This document shows positions 14,601 to 29,600 of a stretch of 64,000 nt of DNA, in pieces. The notes under the pieces were generated by a model. That model was not told the DNA's origin, ran no database searches, and saw only the letters and a list, made by a program, of their open reading frames with translations. Position numbers and translations under genes: made by a program. Source of the DNA: Liolophura sinensis. Taxonomy: Eukaryota; Mollusca; Polyplacophora; Chitonida; Chitonidae. The stretch spans positions 6,011,338-6,075,337 of the forward strand of contig NC_088302.1 in assembly GCF_032854445.1 (NCBI RefSeq), written 5' to 3'. The number at the start of each line of letters is the position of its first letter. The first letter of the stretch is position 1.

Positions 14601-17600
14601 ACCTGTCACCTGTGTTAACTGCACATGGCTTGTTCTAACCTCTGCTGTTGTTGTTGTAGTCCTTTTATCCTTTCCCTTGATGTCTATAGTGTCAATTATA
14701 TATGAATTATATCGTGTTTTCTCTTTAGGTTCCTCAGAGATGTTTTAAGGTTAATTATAAGATGGTCTTAACATCGACACGCTTTAGATGGTGTTTCACT
14801 GGTTAAGATCAATATTTAATATTTTTCTCATTCAAACTTGATTCACCATGCAGCCATATATATTTCTCTAACTTGCTTGTTGGATTCTTATCTGGTTTAA
14901 TTGGCTTTAAGTCTTGTTGGCCTGGTTGTTTTTTTCTTTAGCAAATTATGGCTCAGATTTGATCACGTTTTTACACTAAATTTTGGTCAGGGTTTAACCA
15001 GATGGTATACCAGGGTTCACCTTAGCTTTATGGGACAGATCCCATTAATACCACGGGCAACTAAGTCTCTTGAATTTTTTTTTTTTTTTCAAAGTATTTT
15101 TATTATTTGTAATTTTTCCCACAGAATCAATATTATAGATGTTATGATTTGGAATATACATGTATACATCATGGCTTGGTGCACACACAAGAGCTAATGT
15201 AACTTGTGCTCACTGTAATGTGCCAGTAGTACATGTATCTACGATCAGTCCTAAAACCTCAGTACTAGCGTTAGTCAAAATGCTGATTACTGCTCACTTT
15301 GTGGAAGGGGTCACTATAGGCAGCTTGATTTGTAACCAGTATCTCTTGTATACCATCTGTATAGGGTACACATGGCTTAGCCAAAATACTGGTGTTAAAT
15401 AAAGAATGCAGAGTGGGGAAAAACATTCTTGGGGCTCTTTTAAATAACAAATGTAATTCACAAATTAATCAAGAGACAAAACTTAATTTTGTTGTCCAAG
15501 GTTATACATTTGCATGTCTAGGCATTAGTTTGAAAGTCATTTTGCTCTTCTGCTTGATTTTTTTAACATTTTAATGTTTTGTGGTAGAAAATGTAAGCTT
15601 GTAGAATTTAATATATTCAGTGTATAGGATGTGATTTGCATTTGTTTCTTGGTAGACAGAAGAGGTGGTGTTGAATAAGGGACAATGATGTATGTTGTAC
15701 TGTCTGTACCTCAGATGACTGTCCAACTTTCTACATGTTGTCATCTGATGGCTAGCTGGACAATTAAAGTTCATTCCGTATTTCATCTTGGATATCCTAG
15801 AACATTCTGTAGATGTAGATACAGTTGTAGCCAAGCTTGTTTATTGTACATGTGTAACCAAGTCTGTAATGTGTTCTCCTGACCACCCATATGTTTGTGT
15901 GATTTGTACTGACGGTATCGTGTGGTAGATTGTATTTAGTAGTGTTCTGACATTTCTGTTTTGTCTGTATAATATTACCACATGGCATGGCCTGTTCAGA
16001 GAAGGCGGCTGTTTGTAGCAATGGCACACTGAATTTTGTCTGCTTGAAAAGCGTCAATTTTGAAAGGGATTAGAACCTTGTCACAGAAGTCTTTTGAAGT
16101 TCTGCAGGCCTTAAGCTGTCTATTGAAGGTAGCTAGGGATCTTTTAGAAATATCCTGGGAGCCAACGGCTGACTGTGTCTCTCCTGCTTATGTCACTTTG
16201 AAGATACATTTGAGCAACATCTAATGGTTGCAATGCGTTATATGAAGGCTTGAAATTTGAGCTAAGTTTAAACATAGTGCCTTGCTATTAAGTAAGATTC
16301 TGTTGGTAGGTTCTGTACATGCGTTGATTAAAGCTTCAGAGTGACAGAGGGGAACAAAGTACAGTTGCGCTGCTATAACATCTCTCAACAAAACTCCAAA
16401 GATTAAAAATGCATGAAGTGAAATCCCACACTTCACGCGTGAGAAATCCCACACTCCTAGAAAGTATGACGTATGCAATTCTAACCACTAAACGTCCAGT
16501 TTTGTACATATTCATGGAGTGCCTTTTAATGCTCTTGCTCACATAGATTGCTGTGTGTGTACGCGTCTGTGAAGTAATGTACTGAAGTGTTTTTTTCACA
16601 ATCTAAACAGGGAAATAATAGGAAAGCTTCGTTTGAAATTAACTAATTCAACAGCTTCAGAATCGGGTATAAACAACTATTACCATTAATTATAAAACAA
16701 GATCTTGAATATCATCATCTTTGTGCAAGTGTTGCTGAATTTACATGTGATACTTGTAATCAGATGTTGCATACTCCGTGTGAACATCAGTTGCTTGTAA
16801 TTAGCACGTTGCAGTAAGCTTCCACTGGCTTAGCTACGCTGATGCAAATTAGATCATCTGCTTTTAACAATAACACTGTTGTGTACATGTATGTTAAAAT
16901 CTCTATGGCGATGAATATGTATACCTTTTGATTTTTTTGCACACACTCTATAGATGTGAAATGTTTCTTTGGCAAAGTTTTAAAGTTTTATGGTTTTCTT
17001 CAACTATAGTATTCCTTTTGTTTATTTCAGGTAATGTAGGAAATGCTTTTGGCATTGATGAGAAGTTGGGTACCATAACAGTGTCTGAAGAGCTGGATCG
17101 CAATGAACAGTCCTCTTACCTGTTGGTTGTTAAAGCCACTGACAAAGGTGAACCTTCCATGAGTAGTACAGCAAGAGTGAAGATTTTTGTCACCATTTCG
17201 AATAATGCTCCACCGAAGTTCCGCTACACAGAGTACACATCTGAGCTGGAGGAAAATTCCGCCCCCGGAGAGGCCATAGTCACAGTTAATGCCGAGAGCT
17301 GCTCATCTGTTGTCTATGAGATCATCCACGGGGATGACAATTCCACCTTCTCTATCAACCCCAATTCTGGCATCCTCTCCAACAGAATCAGTTTTGACTA
17401 CGAAAAGGATCAGTTCTTCAACTTGACTGTACAAGGAACCAATATGGTGGGAGCAACTGCAACAACGTATGTTCTTGTCCATATTGTAGACATGAATGAC
17501 AATAGACCAGAATTTCTTAAGCCAGTCTATGTAGGAAATATCACAGAATGTACAGCTGCTGGTTCAGTTGTTCTTGACAGTGATTTGGGTCCTTTGGTGA

Positions 17601-20600
17601 TCCAGGCAAGGGATAAAGACTTCGGCAGAAACGGTCTCTTGGTGTATGAGATCATGGGAGTGGAAGCCAAGAAATACTTCTCAATTGACTCTAGTACAGG
17701 TGCCATTAAAACAGCAGCACTTCTTAACCACGAGGAATTTACTGTCATTGAGTTTGAGGTGAAGGTCAGTGACACGGGAAAGCCACAGTTGACCACAGAA
17801 GAACCTGCACGGGTGGTCATCTACATTGAGGACATCAACGATTCCCCGCCAGAATTTTCCTCTCCTGTGTACAATGCGACCGTTTTGTTACCAACCTACA
17901 AAGACGTTCACTTCTTGACTCTGGAAGCCACTGATCCAGACACGGACGTGCAGAGCAACTTGGTCTTCCAGATTTCTGATGGGAATGATGAAGGCCATTT
18001 TGGAATCAACAACAGTAGCGGTGCTTTGTTTGTCATAGATGAACAGAATATGAGTGAGAGCTACTCTTTAGCCGTCACAGTCAGCGATGGAGAGTTTACA
18101 GGAAAAGCTCTCGTGAACATTACTGTCAAGAAAACTGAAAACAGTGGGCTAGAATTCACAGAGGACACCATATCTGTAGACGTGATGGAAAACGTGACAG
18201 GTGTCAAAAACCTGGCGGTCATTCAGGTCAAAGGTCATGTCATGAACGAGCACCTCACCTTCTCCATACTGAACCCGAGCAAGCTGTTTAAGATCGGACC
18301 GACGTCTGGTGTGTTACAGACAACTGGACACCTGTTTGACAGAGAGACACGAGATAGGTACAGCCTGGTGGTAGAAGTCCGTGATGCGCGCCCAGAGCCC
18401 AGACTAGCTCACATCGTCGTCAGCGTCACTGTACTGGATAAGAATGACAACGCTCCTATGTTTGTTAACCAGCCATACTACTCAATACTGTCAGTGGAGT
18501 CTGGAAGAGGAGAAACTGTGCTACAGGTTTGTAAAGTGGTTTGAGAGAGAAATCTGTGGTGCCATGTTTACGTTGATTACTATGTTTAATACAGGTGTAT
18601 TGGAATAATACACTAGCGCTTTGTTTTGTCCCAGAATAGTTGAATTTCAAGTTCATTTCATACAAAGGTAAAAAGTGAAAAAACTCAATGCAGTATTTTC
18701 AGTGTGGCCCCTAAGGCCCTTAAAAGTTTGGTATTTTATCTCATTTAATTTTTAGTTTGTGATAAAAAATCTGGTGAAAAATGATTGTAGTGTTAGATGG
18801 AGTTTTTGAGGGTTTTTTGCTGATGCCTTTGAGCATGTTACATGAGATGCAGTGTAAATCCTCTGTGTTTGTGTACAGGTACTGGCTATTGACAAGGACC
18901 TTGGGGAGAATGGAGCAGTGACGTACAGACTGGTGGATGGGGCGGAGGGCAAGTTCACCATCCACCGCAGTACAGGGGAGATCTACCTGTCAGAGTTACT
19001 GACCACGGTCCAGGAGAACACACAGTTTGATTTGCTGGTCGAGGCCATGGACAGAGGTGAAATCAGTCAATCCAACCCAACTGGGACGTGATTAAACTTT
19101 GTTGATTGACTAGCATGGCTAAATTTATGGTGTGATTACCAGATGGTGCCCTTGACAATAAAGTTGCTTTTGAGAAAAAAAAGAAGAAAAGAAAGAACAG
19201 ACTAAAACTAGCCCTTATAGTTTTCTAAAGTGCCCCTTGTTCACAAGAAACTACTGGCCCTGCAACAACTAGAATAGGTCCTGGTAGCCTAGTTATGATC
19301 ATTGGGCACCTTAGCACAAGTCAGATGGTGTGCGGCCATACCTTACTGAGTGTAATGTTTGCCAGACCTTCTATGGTTGATTTGTGGTTGTTACATGGGT
19401 AAAATATTAGTTGGTCATGCATGTACATGTGAGAATGAACATGATAATAAGTCTAGGTGCAAAAAATTGATAAATTAGTCATATTAGCTTTCAAGAAAGT
19501 GTGATAATGAGGGATATTTTTGTGTTTTTGTATTATAAAATTAATTTTGAGCTGTCTAATTTTGGATGAATAAATAGTATGTTAGGACAAGAGGCTGCAT
19601 TAAACTCTAACTGCTCCTAGCCTTGTAGGACTTTTCCGAACTTGGTTCGGGAACAAGGATCTCTCTGGAAAACGAATGTGGCTTATAAACCTAACTGCCA
19701 TCATATATGTGAAATATTCATAAGTTTGGCAAGTGAAAAGAACAAATCAATAAATTAATTTTCATACATTTATTCACATTCACAGGAACTCCATCACTGA
19801 AGTCACAGACTGTGGTACCTGTTAAGGTGATTACAAAAGCCACACCTGTATTCAGCCAACAGTATTACAGTGTGAGCATACCTGAGAACATTCAGCTTCA
19901 CTCCCCTGTCATCAGTCTTCAGGCCGGCAGTCCCAACGGACAGAAACTCATCTACTCCATTACCAAGGGAGATAAATATGGCGAGTTTGCTGTCGACTTT
20001 AATACAGGTGTGTACCTGGCATTAGAATGTTGTGACAACTTGTATTTAGTTAATTTATCGCAAGTGTTCACTGTGCTCTTTACTACAGGTATAGAGCTGG
20101 TGAATCGCATCTATTGCTAATTAAGTCCATCTGTAGCCAAAAGACGTACATATATATTGCTTGTATCTGAACATAAATAGTGCCTTCACCAGGACTGACA
20201 CAGGACTAGTACATGTACACAGGTGGCCCAATCCTGTGTCAATCTTTCGGATTATTAAAAAAATTTAAAAAACCGATTGCAGACTAGAATTTTTGTATTG
20301 GTGTTTGGAATAGGCTGTGTATTCAAATGGATAAAAGGAGGCTGAACAACAGAACGATGTTACCAAGTTGTCATTTTTCTGACATGTCAAAAGAGGACAC
20401 GATCCACTGTAGTACGGTTACATGTATTCATAATGCTTGTGCAGTACATTATATTGCTAGTGCATTCAGGAAATCCCCTGCTAATGATTTATACACATTG
20501 TGTAGACATTTTAGAATCTGACCTAACCAATAGAGTATTCTGGGGTTTGCCATTCTCTTGGTTTGACCTGTGTCTATCTGTTCACCGCGGTGTAGAAACT

Positions 20601-23600
20601 GATCTCTTTAGGTGTTGGTCTTCTGGCAATGACTTCTTACTAACATCAACGCAAAGCAGCTTTTGTACATTGAGCCAAATTTTAGTAGGAATCTACCATA
20701 CTTGTTCAATATTTCTGCCACATGTTAATGTGTAAAAAGTTATATTTTATAAACTTTCCTGCAGCTTAATAAATTCATCAATGTCTTCCATGGAAGATTT
20801 TAGGCATTGAAATTAACTGTTGATTGGAAATTGATTGGAAAATTGAAAATATTAGGTAATTAACTTGAAATGAATTTATATAACCACTTATTAAATGGCA
20901 TGACAATAATTATCCCCCTTAAAAGCCTGTGGATACACCTACTGTTAGATATTTGTACATGTATGTTTAGAAATTAGAAGCATTAATTTTTTTCCTCGGA
21001 GTTAAAGAGTTGGTACATGTACTTCCTCAGTAAGTTTTAGATTCCCTCTAACTTAGCCTAATTACGTAGTGTTGTCAGCATTTCTATGCATGAAATATAG
21101 TACTCATGTCCTTCCAGCAATTGTTTCCACATTAACCCATCTCATGATCAACCTTCATTAAGGCATATAGTTAGGTCATCCCAGTGTACTAAACATAGAA
21201 CCACTTATACCACGTAGAAACTCACAAATTGCTTGTAATGGTAATGAGAGATTTGAAAATGTCAAGGTAGATTAATAAAGTAAGTTAACGTTAAAAGGCC
21301 TGTCATCAATCAAGTTTGACATCAGACCATTTGTCAGGCACAGGTGAACTGGTAAAGATATACTCTGGGCAATCTAGTTTCCTCCACACGTAAACCTTGG
21401 GTATGATGTTAGATACCTGTAAAGTACATAAACACAAAGTTACATGCAGTCCACAGCCTTTTATGTGAGATCCTCTTTGTTTGAGATTTCACTTTCACTT
21501 TCACACATACATGTAAGAATGATAATCTGCTTGATACAAAATATGAGTAAATTATTATGATGACATAATACATAGCAAGGCTGTCTGTCTAGTTCAACCC
21601 AATGCTTTTACATGATGTGGACACTGAAAGGGACATGCAGATGCAATTTAATCATTGTCAAGAAATATATGAAGTCTATACGAGAACATACTGATTTAGT
21701 GAAGCTATAGCAGAACTATGGACTTCTTATGTTATACACTTGTCCAAACCTGTGAAACCCTACAGTGGATCTAATTTCACATTACTGATAAAGATTTAGT
21801 AATGTCTATATATTTGTCATTCTTATTCATCCATATACACAATAATTCCCTTTCATTGCCTTCTTTACATGTTATTTAACATATTTTGTATGGTGTGATA
21901 AGTATAGTCCTCCCCTAATTATCTAAATGTTAACATGTACATGTATTATACCCTGGTTACTAATATTGTCTACATGGTTTTTCCTTTTTACCTTCTCCCT
22001 TTATCTGGTGTGTTTATTGAAAAGATATGGACGTATTAGGGCCATGTGAGTACTGTTCCCATATATGGTGTTCTCTCATCTGGGTTATCTGACTCGGGAT
22101 GATGGGTTATGTTTTTTTGCATGCTGCCTGACCTTAAGAAGCATACTGTTCATTAGATTAGCACACTGAGTTACCTCCTTCACTCTACCTCTTCTGTCCT
22201 CTCACTGCCTCAGCTTGCATGATAATGTTTTACTGGGTGTTTGTGGTAGCCTCTCATCTCTAATCCCTGATTTTCTTAACTCTGTGGTACCCTGAGTATG
22301 TATGATATTTCATACATTTAGAAAAAATGAGCCATTTTAAATTTTTACTTACTTTGTGCAATGAACGAGACAAATTTCATAAATAATGAGTTCTGGTATT
22401 ACTGTGTTTAACTTGTATTTAAACTTTAATTTTTTGTTATGTTTTACAAATTTTATTGTTTTCATACTTTGACTTCATTAAAACTGTAAAAGCATATAAT
22501 TCAAAACAGGACAGTGGTTTTAATATTTGTTTTTTCTGCATTGGAAATTGCTTCTGGAACATGCCTTTTGAAATGTATGCTTTTTTTGCTCACAACTTCA
22601 AGTATGCTACTTGCATCTTAGTGGCAATATTTAGATAATACCACATAGGATTTTTTCTGTCCCAAACTTATTTATATGTCCTGTATAGCACTAGGGTAAC
22701 GAGCAACGCCTTCAAATACAAAATTCTTAACTTATTACCTCAAGTGTTTTCATGTGATTCTGTCCGTTTATAAAACAGTTAGGAAGCATAATTGCCGTTT
22801 TAAGGACACTAAAGATTGTGAGTTTAGGAAAGCTCTTCAGTTCCTTTGCAGAGTTTTGATTTAATTAGCAATACTCATAGCTGCCACAACACAAGGAAAT
22901 ATGTGGTTCACACCTGTATATACTTTTCCACCTTCCCCTTTCACCATGGTCATATATTTGTTATATTTGAGTAGCGTTTTACACTGTACTCAAGAATGTT
23001 TCACTTATACGACGACAGCCAGCATTATGGTGGGAGGAAACTGAGCAGAGCCCAGGTGGAAACCCATGACAATCCACAGGTTTACCATGATCATACTGTA
23101 CATTGAGGGCTGCCATAACTGGCCTTGAGGCTGTGTAAATGTGACAGATACCTACAAATTTAGATACCGATTTTTTCACTTATATGAAGGTGGCCAGTAT
23201 GTGGTGAAGGAGAATTGAGTAAATCACTGACTATTGGCAAGTGATACTGGCATACTATTCCAAGTGTGACACGTGTCATTATTGGTGGAAGGCACCTGGT
23301 TTCATGTGATTTTCATGTAAGACTACATGACATTCGACTTACTGATAAAAAAAGGAAGCAGGGGAATGTTTAAAATAAATCTAGATAATGCATATGTGCA
23401 TATTTAGAAAAGTTATATTACCCTTTGTGTAAGAAAGTAATGAATGCTTACTCTTACTTACAATGCTTAATTTGGATTAGAAATTCTTAGCTTGATAAAT
23501 GACAGTAGACTCCAGTGTAGTTGAGGCTATGCAAGTTACTGCATTTCTTGCAACATTATTTAGGACTATGTCTGTAGGCTTGTATTTCTCAAAGCATAGC

Positions 23601-26600
23601 ATATTTGAATGATAATTGTATATATTTGTGCCCAGTAGTCAAGAGATTTTGAAAAATTTTTATTATGAAAATCTGTAACACAATGATGACTTCATGTAGT
23701 TAATGCTATTTGTTAAAGTAATCCTTCATAAGGCAGAGATACATTTTTTATCCCCCAAAAGAGCTATGCCTACATAACTTTGTGTACTGGCAATTGATTT
23801 TAATTTCATTTGCTAAGGTTAAGGATATTTTAAGGAGATTACTTGAGGCACATATTAATTTGCATGTCAGAAAACTGTTTCAGTTGGTGTAAGTAGAAAG
23901 CTCTCTAATCCTTGAAATCCTACAAATGTATGTGTTTATATCAGGAGAAACGCTGGTGACCAGGTGATACCTGATGGTGTTCATGTTTATTTGATTATAG
24001 GTGTGCTATATGTAGTGGACCGCTTGGATAATGAGGGTGTGGTCAGGAGTTATGAACTAACTCTGCGAGCCACGGATGTGATGACGGGTTCGTACTCGGA
24101 GACCACCGTCATGGTGGAACTAGAGGTAAGGACACTATTCAAATATTAAATAGGTATGGATGTCATTTGGAAAGTGGATTAAATAACAGTATTATCGTTA
24201 ATAGGGATTACATTTTCTGAATATAGCACAGATTCTAGTGCTGAAAATTTGGCTGAGACCACTGCAGGTTTCGAACGATAATACTGTCATTCAAATATTG
24301 TTAAAAAGGAAAAACCTATTGGACCAGAATTTAAGATTTGTCCATCAAAAAACCCAAGTAAAATAATTCTAATCGTGCTGTGTGAAGTGGAAAAGAAGTC
24401 TGCTGTTATCAAAGCAGTCATGTGTGGAAGAATTGTGTATACCACTGTAAGCTGTATGCCGCATTTGGCCAATGCCCGAAGTTGTATTTTGTATTCATCA
24501 GGATGTCAACGACAACGCCCCTCAGTTTGAGAGCCAGAGTTACATGTCTGTCATCTCTGAGGCAGTGCGCACTGGCAGTAAGGTGCTGAGCGTTTCCGCG
24601 ACGGACCAGGACGAGGGCATGAACAAGATGGTGCGTTTCAGTCTAGCAGACATCTCCACAGACAGGAACGACAGCACGTACTTCCAGATAGACTCAGAGA
24701 CAGGCGTACTCAGCACTAGGCTCCTCCTCGACCAGGAAACTCAGGCGGAGTTTCGCTTCTTTGTGGTGGCAACAGATAGCGGAATGCCAGCCCTCAGCTC
24801 CTCCTCTTTGACACGAATTACGCTCTCAGATCTCAACGACAACCCTCCAACATTTGACCAACCTTCTTACAACTGTCTCATTACGGAGCAGCTGAGGCGT
24901 GGGGAGTTTGTTACCAAGGTGACAGCCTCTGACCCAGACTCCTCTGACGCTGGTCAGCTACAATACTCCATTGTAGGCGGCAATGATCAACAAGCTTTCA
25001 TCGTTGAGAAGAACTCTGGGATTATTCGCCTCTCTGACCAAAGAACGCCCAATTTACAGTCCAGTTACACCCTGAACATCTCGGTGACAGATCAGGTCTT
25101 CACCAACTTCGCCCGTGTACAGATCTCTGTCAAGTCACTGAATAACTACGCTCCTAAGTTCTCCCAGGACATGTATTATGCGGAGTTCTCAGAGAACATT
25201 GGGGAGGGAATGCTGGTGACAACTGTGTCGGCAGTGGATCAGGACATTGGGACATTTGGAGCCCTCAGCTACAGCATCACAAGTGCCCTGTCCGATGAAA
25301 TCTTCAGAATGGATGCTGATACTGGTAACTTTGACGCCTTAGTCATCTGTTATGTTGTTTAACTGGTGCTGTATCTAGACTAATTAAAAGTTTCATTCTG
25401 GGAATCTTTTTTTCTCTGAATATGGTCGAAAATAGACTTAAATTCACCAAAATCAATGGTTTGAATGTACATGTATGTATTGTAGGATGTATAAATACCT
25501 TATACAATTGGATGGTAGGAATGAGCAAATTACAGATGCATTTTCATGCTGATTTGTGAAAAACAGTTATGACTTATTTTGGAAGCATCTGGTTTCTTCC
25601 AGCCATTTGTCAGTTAAATATTGGGATTTCTGAAAACAGCATGAAACACAAACCATATGGATGAATACTATAACCTTGAGTTCACTCTCTTTTCTCTAGT
25701 CATCATGTTATGGCTGTAATACTGCTGAAGTGGTATGAAATAAAGCTATCACTTTTCGTACTCTTCTTCAGGTGAGATGTTCTCCAGGAAGATCTTGGAC
25801 CGTGAGACCCAGAGCCAGTATGAGGTTCCCATTGCCGTCACGGACAACGGAGGCTTCATGGCCTTTAGCTCCGTCCTGGTCACTGTGTCTGACATGAACG
25901 ACAACGTCCCACAGTTCCTGGTGCAGGAGTACAAGGGCAACGTATACCATGATGCTTCTATCAACTCTACTGTTCTTCAGGTAGTTGTTTGACTCTTGGT
26001 TGTCATTGTCTCCAGCTGCTACTTCATGAAGTAAATGAACACATTCTTTAATGGAATTTGTTTGCACCTGGCTGTTCCACAATTATTCTTCCACCTAATC
26101 TCAAGAAATTCCACCACAATAGTAGGTACATATGTGAGATTCCACCACAATAGTAGGTACATGTGAGATTCCACTACAATAGTAGGTACATATGTGAGAT
26201 TCCACCACAATAGTAGGTACATACGTGAGATTCCACCAGTTCTGCATACAAACAACCAAATGTTTTGCTGTTGCTCTACAAGTCTCTCTCCAAAATTTGG
26301 TAACCTTAGATGTGACACTATGCAACATAAATAGCATATTACCCTGAGTTCAGGATCGGATCTTACATCAGAACAATATAATTTGCATGGTGACTCTGAT
26401 AAGATGTAATGTTTGGAAAACTGTTACTACAATATCATATGTCATATCAGTTCATCCTTGGTTTGAAATTGAATATGAGAAAGTATTTGATTTAGACGTC
26501 TTTCAAACATGCTTCTCAATCGATAGTTGATAAGAAATTACTGGTGGAAATACTCTAATGCATTAGTGATAAACATTGAAGGATTTCTTTTAGAGAAAGT

Positions 26601-29600
26601 TTAAGTTGTATGCTGTTGTCTTTATCCAGTTGCGAGCCACAGATGATGACACTGGGGACAATGGGGATGTAGTTTACTCAATCTTTAATGGGGAGAACTC
26701 CAAAGCCTCCGAGTTCATCGATGTGGACCCAGACAGCGGTGTGATAACAGTCAAGGACGGTCTGGAAAACTCTGGTAATACATCTTTGTAAACTCACTTG
26801 TTTTGAATGTCTGCTTCCAAAAACTTGTTTATGTGATTAATAAGTGTAATTTAGTCTTGAGGGTTGAGTTAGGCTTGTAGTAATTACGGTGATTTTCTGT
26901 CTTTCAGACTGTCTAGATTTATCTGTTAGAAATGATTTGCCAAAACGATTAACATTTTCATGAGTTTCAAAAAAACACTTTCCAATTTTGACCGTAATTG
27001 TAACTCACCTATGGAATTTTTGTACTTACAGTGAACCAAGTGTACCAGTTCTTTGTGCATGCCACAGACCGTGGTAGCCCCTCCCTGGAGAACAACGTCC
27101 CTGTGGAGATCCTTGTGATGGGGCCCATGGACGCCCCACCCATGTTTGATCAGCCAGGCTATTCATTCTTCATACCTGAGAATACTAGACCTAACACTAT
27201 CATCGCAACCATCACAGCCCAGAGCAATGACACCGTCACCTACAGTATTGTCCCAGGCTTCACAAGGGGAAGTAACAACCCGGCTAAATTCAGTATTAAC
27301 GGAGAGGGGAAGATTCGAGTGTTGGGAGAGCTGGATCGTGAGACAACGAGCAGCTTCACGCTGACGATACGGGCCGAGACACCCACCACACCGCCCCTCG
27401 TTGCACATACACAGGTGCATGTGCAGATTATGGATATCAACGACAACTGTCCTCAGTTCGAATCAAACCCTTACTTGGCAACCGTGCCAGAGAACACAGA
27501 CCCTGGTATACATGTGATCAAAGTCAAAGCATTTGATAATGACACTGGAGTAAACGCCGAGGTGCGATATGCATTCACAGCCGAGGTAGGCAAGCTCGCT
27601 AATATGTTTGCTATCAATTCAGAAACAGGGGAGATAACTCTGTTGGTGCCTTTGGACAGGGAAGAGGCCGATGAGTATAATCTGACTGTGATCGCCAGCG
27701 ACCGAGGTTCCAAAGAGAGCCTCAGCAACACCACACTGGTGACCGTTCGGGTCATGGACCATAACGATGAGGCACCCGTCTTCAGCCAGACCACGTATTC
27801 CGCGGCCGTCAATGAGGATGCCTTACCGGGCACTGTCATTGTGTCCATCTCTACGTCTGATGGTGACCTGGCCTCAGACATCACCTACTATGTGACTAGC
27901 GGAGATCCCCTAGGGCAGTTCAGCATCAGCAAGGCTGGAGAGGTATACGTAAACAGGGCACTGGACAGGGAGGCTAAGTCTCGCTACAAGATGACTATCA
28001 TGGCAACCGATGGTGGATTTGTTACCACGGCGATGGTTGTCATAGATATACTTGATGCCAATGATAACGCTCCTAACTGCGATATAGTGAGTTCCAAATA
28101 GATTAGCTTGTGCTCTTTTTACATGCAGTTCGAAATAAAATGACCACAGTTTCGTCTAAAGTTAGCAATGTCCTTTAGACCAACCACAATCTTACGTGAT
28201 TGCATTTCTCTGTTTTGTATATTTACTTCATGTGTATGATGTACATGTATGATTGGTGAATCACAGTAAATTCAAAATCACCATGATTGATGGTCTTGTA
28301 GTGGATGTTTGATCATGTGTTTACTTTTTTGTTTTTAGCCGTTATACCAGAAGTTTGTGACAGAAGATGTGGCTCCCAACCATTACGTTACTCCCATCAT
28401 TGCTACTGATGCTGATGAACACGGGACGCGCAATGCCAGGATCAAGTACTCCCTGGAAGGAGAAGGGGCAGAGAACTTCAACATCGATGAGAAAACAGGT
28501 TTGTTGAAATAAAAGTGATTCAGGGTTTATATCAGGCGTTGTTTGTTCATAACACATGCAAGACAAGTCCTCTACTTCTTGGCAAGCTTGTATGAAGGTA
28601 GATTCGTGTTTTCAAGTTGCATGCTTCTTTGACATCTTTATGTGGTTGAGTACAATAGACATTTGTCAAAGACTGGCTTAAACAACTCATCTGTTTGTTT
28701 TTAAATGATTACCTTGTGTTTCTAAGAACTTCAAGAACAAATCAGTAACAGAGTGGTTTCAAATAAGTTTCAAGCAGGTTTTTATACTTTAACAAATCAG
28801 ATCGACCACATAAATGCTTGTTACCTGCAAACTTGATGTGTTACTGTTGCCTTTGTGACACCAGGTTACCTGACGACAGCTGCTGAATTAGATAGAGAGG
28901 TACAGGCTGATTATAAACTGCTGGTTCATGCAGTAGACGGAGGAGGACTGTCCTGTACCACAGAGGTGTACGTTGCTGTCAAGGATGTCAATGACAACGC
29001 CCCAGTCTTCACCATGGAAACCTACACCGTCACCATCGCAGAAAGCGCCAAAGTGAACACGCTTATTACCCGTGTGTCAGCGTCGGATGAAGATCTGGGT
29101 AAGGCATTAACTTTAATTTCAACTTTTCACATGCTGTCCAACTGTATGTGTATGCCTGGACTTGTGAGACCTGTAAGACTTGAGAGACATGATAGACTTG
29201 TGAGACATGTAAGACTTGAGAGACATGATAGACTTGTGAGACATGTAAGACTTGTGAGACATGTTAGACTTGTGAGACATGTAAGACTTGAGAGACATGT
29301 AAGACTTGAGAGACATGATAGACTTGTGAGACATGTAAGACTTGTGAGACATGTAAGACTTGTGAGACGTGTTAGGCATAGTCATTTACATTTCAGTAAA
29401 TTAGTGATTTCCATCCTTCATATACAAGTTGTAATTTTTAAACCAGTGCACAACTTTATTTACTGAAATTTTCAGAAAAAAAATTGAGACACTGGGCTTG
29501 TTTGGCCCATCAGTTTCACAAAGGGCAGTGTGCTCCAAATTCAGCATTAAATTTAAAATGGTGGTAACATCTTGCAATCGGAAAGGCATACATTTTTTTA

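Larger units (their letters stand above)
20008..24000 (+). other. Intron 8 (4.0 kb)
   Basis: Contains two reverse-oriented SINE-tail fragments (22974-23083 and 23172-23219) and ACATGTA words (near 20212 and 21943). No exon recognised; repeat 10 continues directly in exon 9. Confidence 0.75.

Noticed and set aside
16928-17030. In-frame ATG upstream of exon 6 as a new start or longer exon
   Set aside because: The residues before 17031 do not continue cadherin repeat 4, while the acceptor at 17021-17030 joins exon 5 perfectly.
27471-27884. 137-codon minus-strand frame over exon 13
   Set aside because: Antisense shadow of a well-supported cadherin exon.
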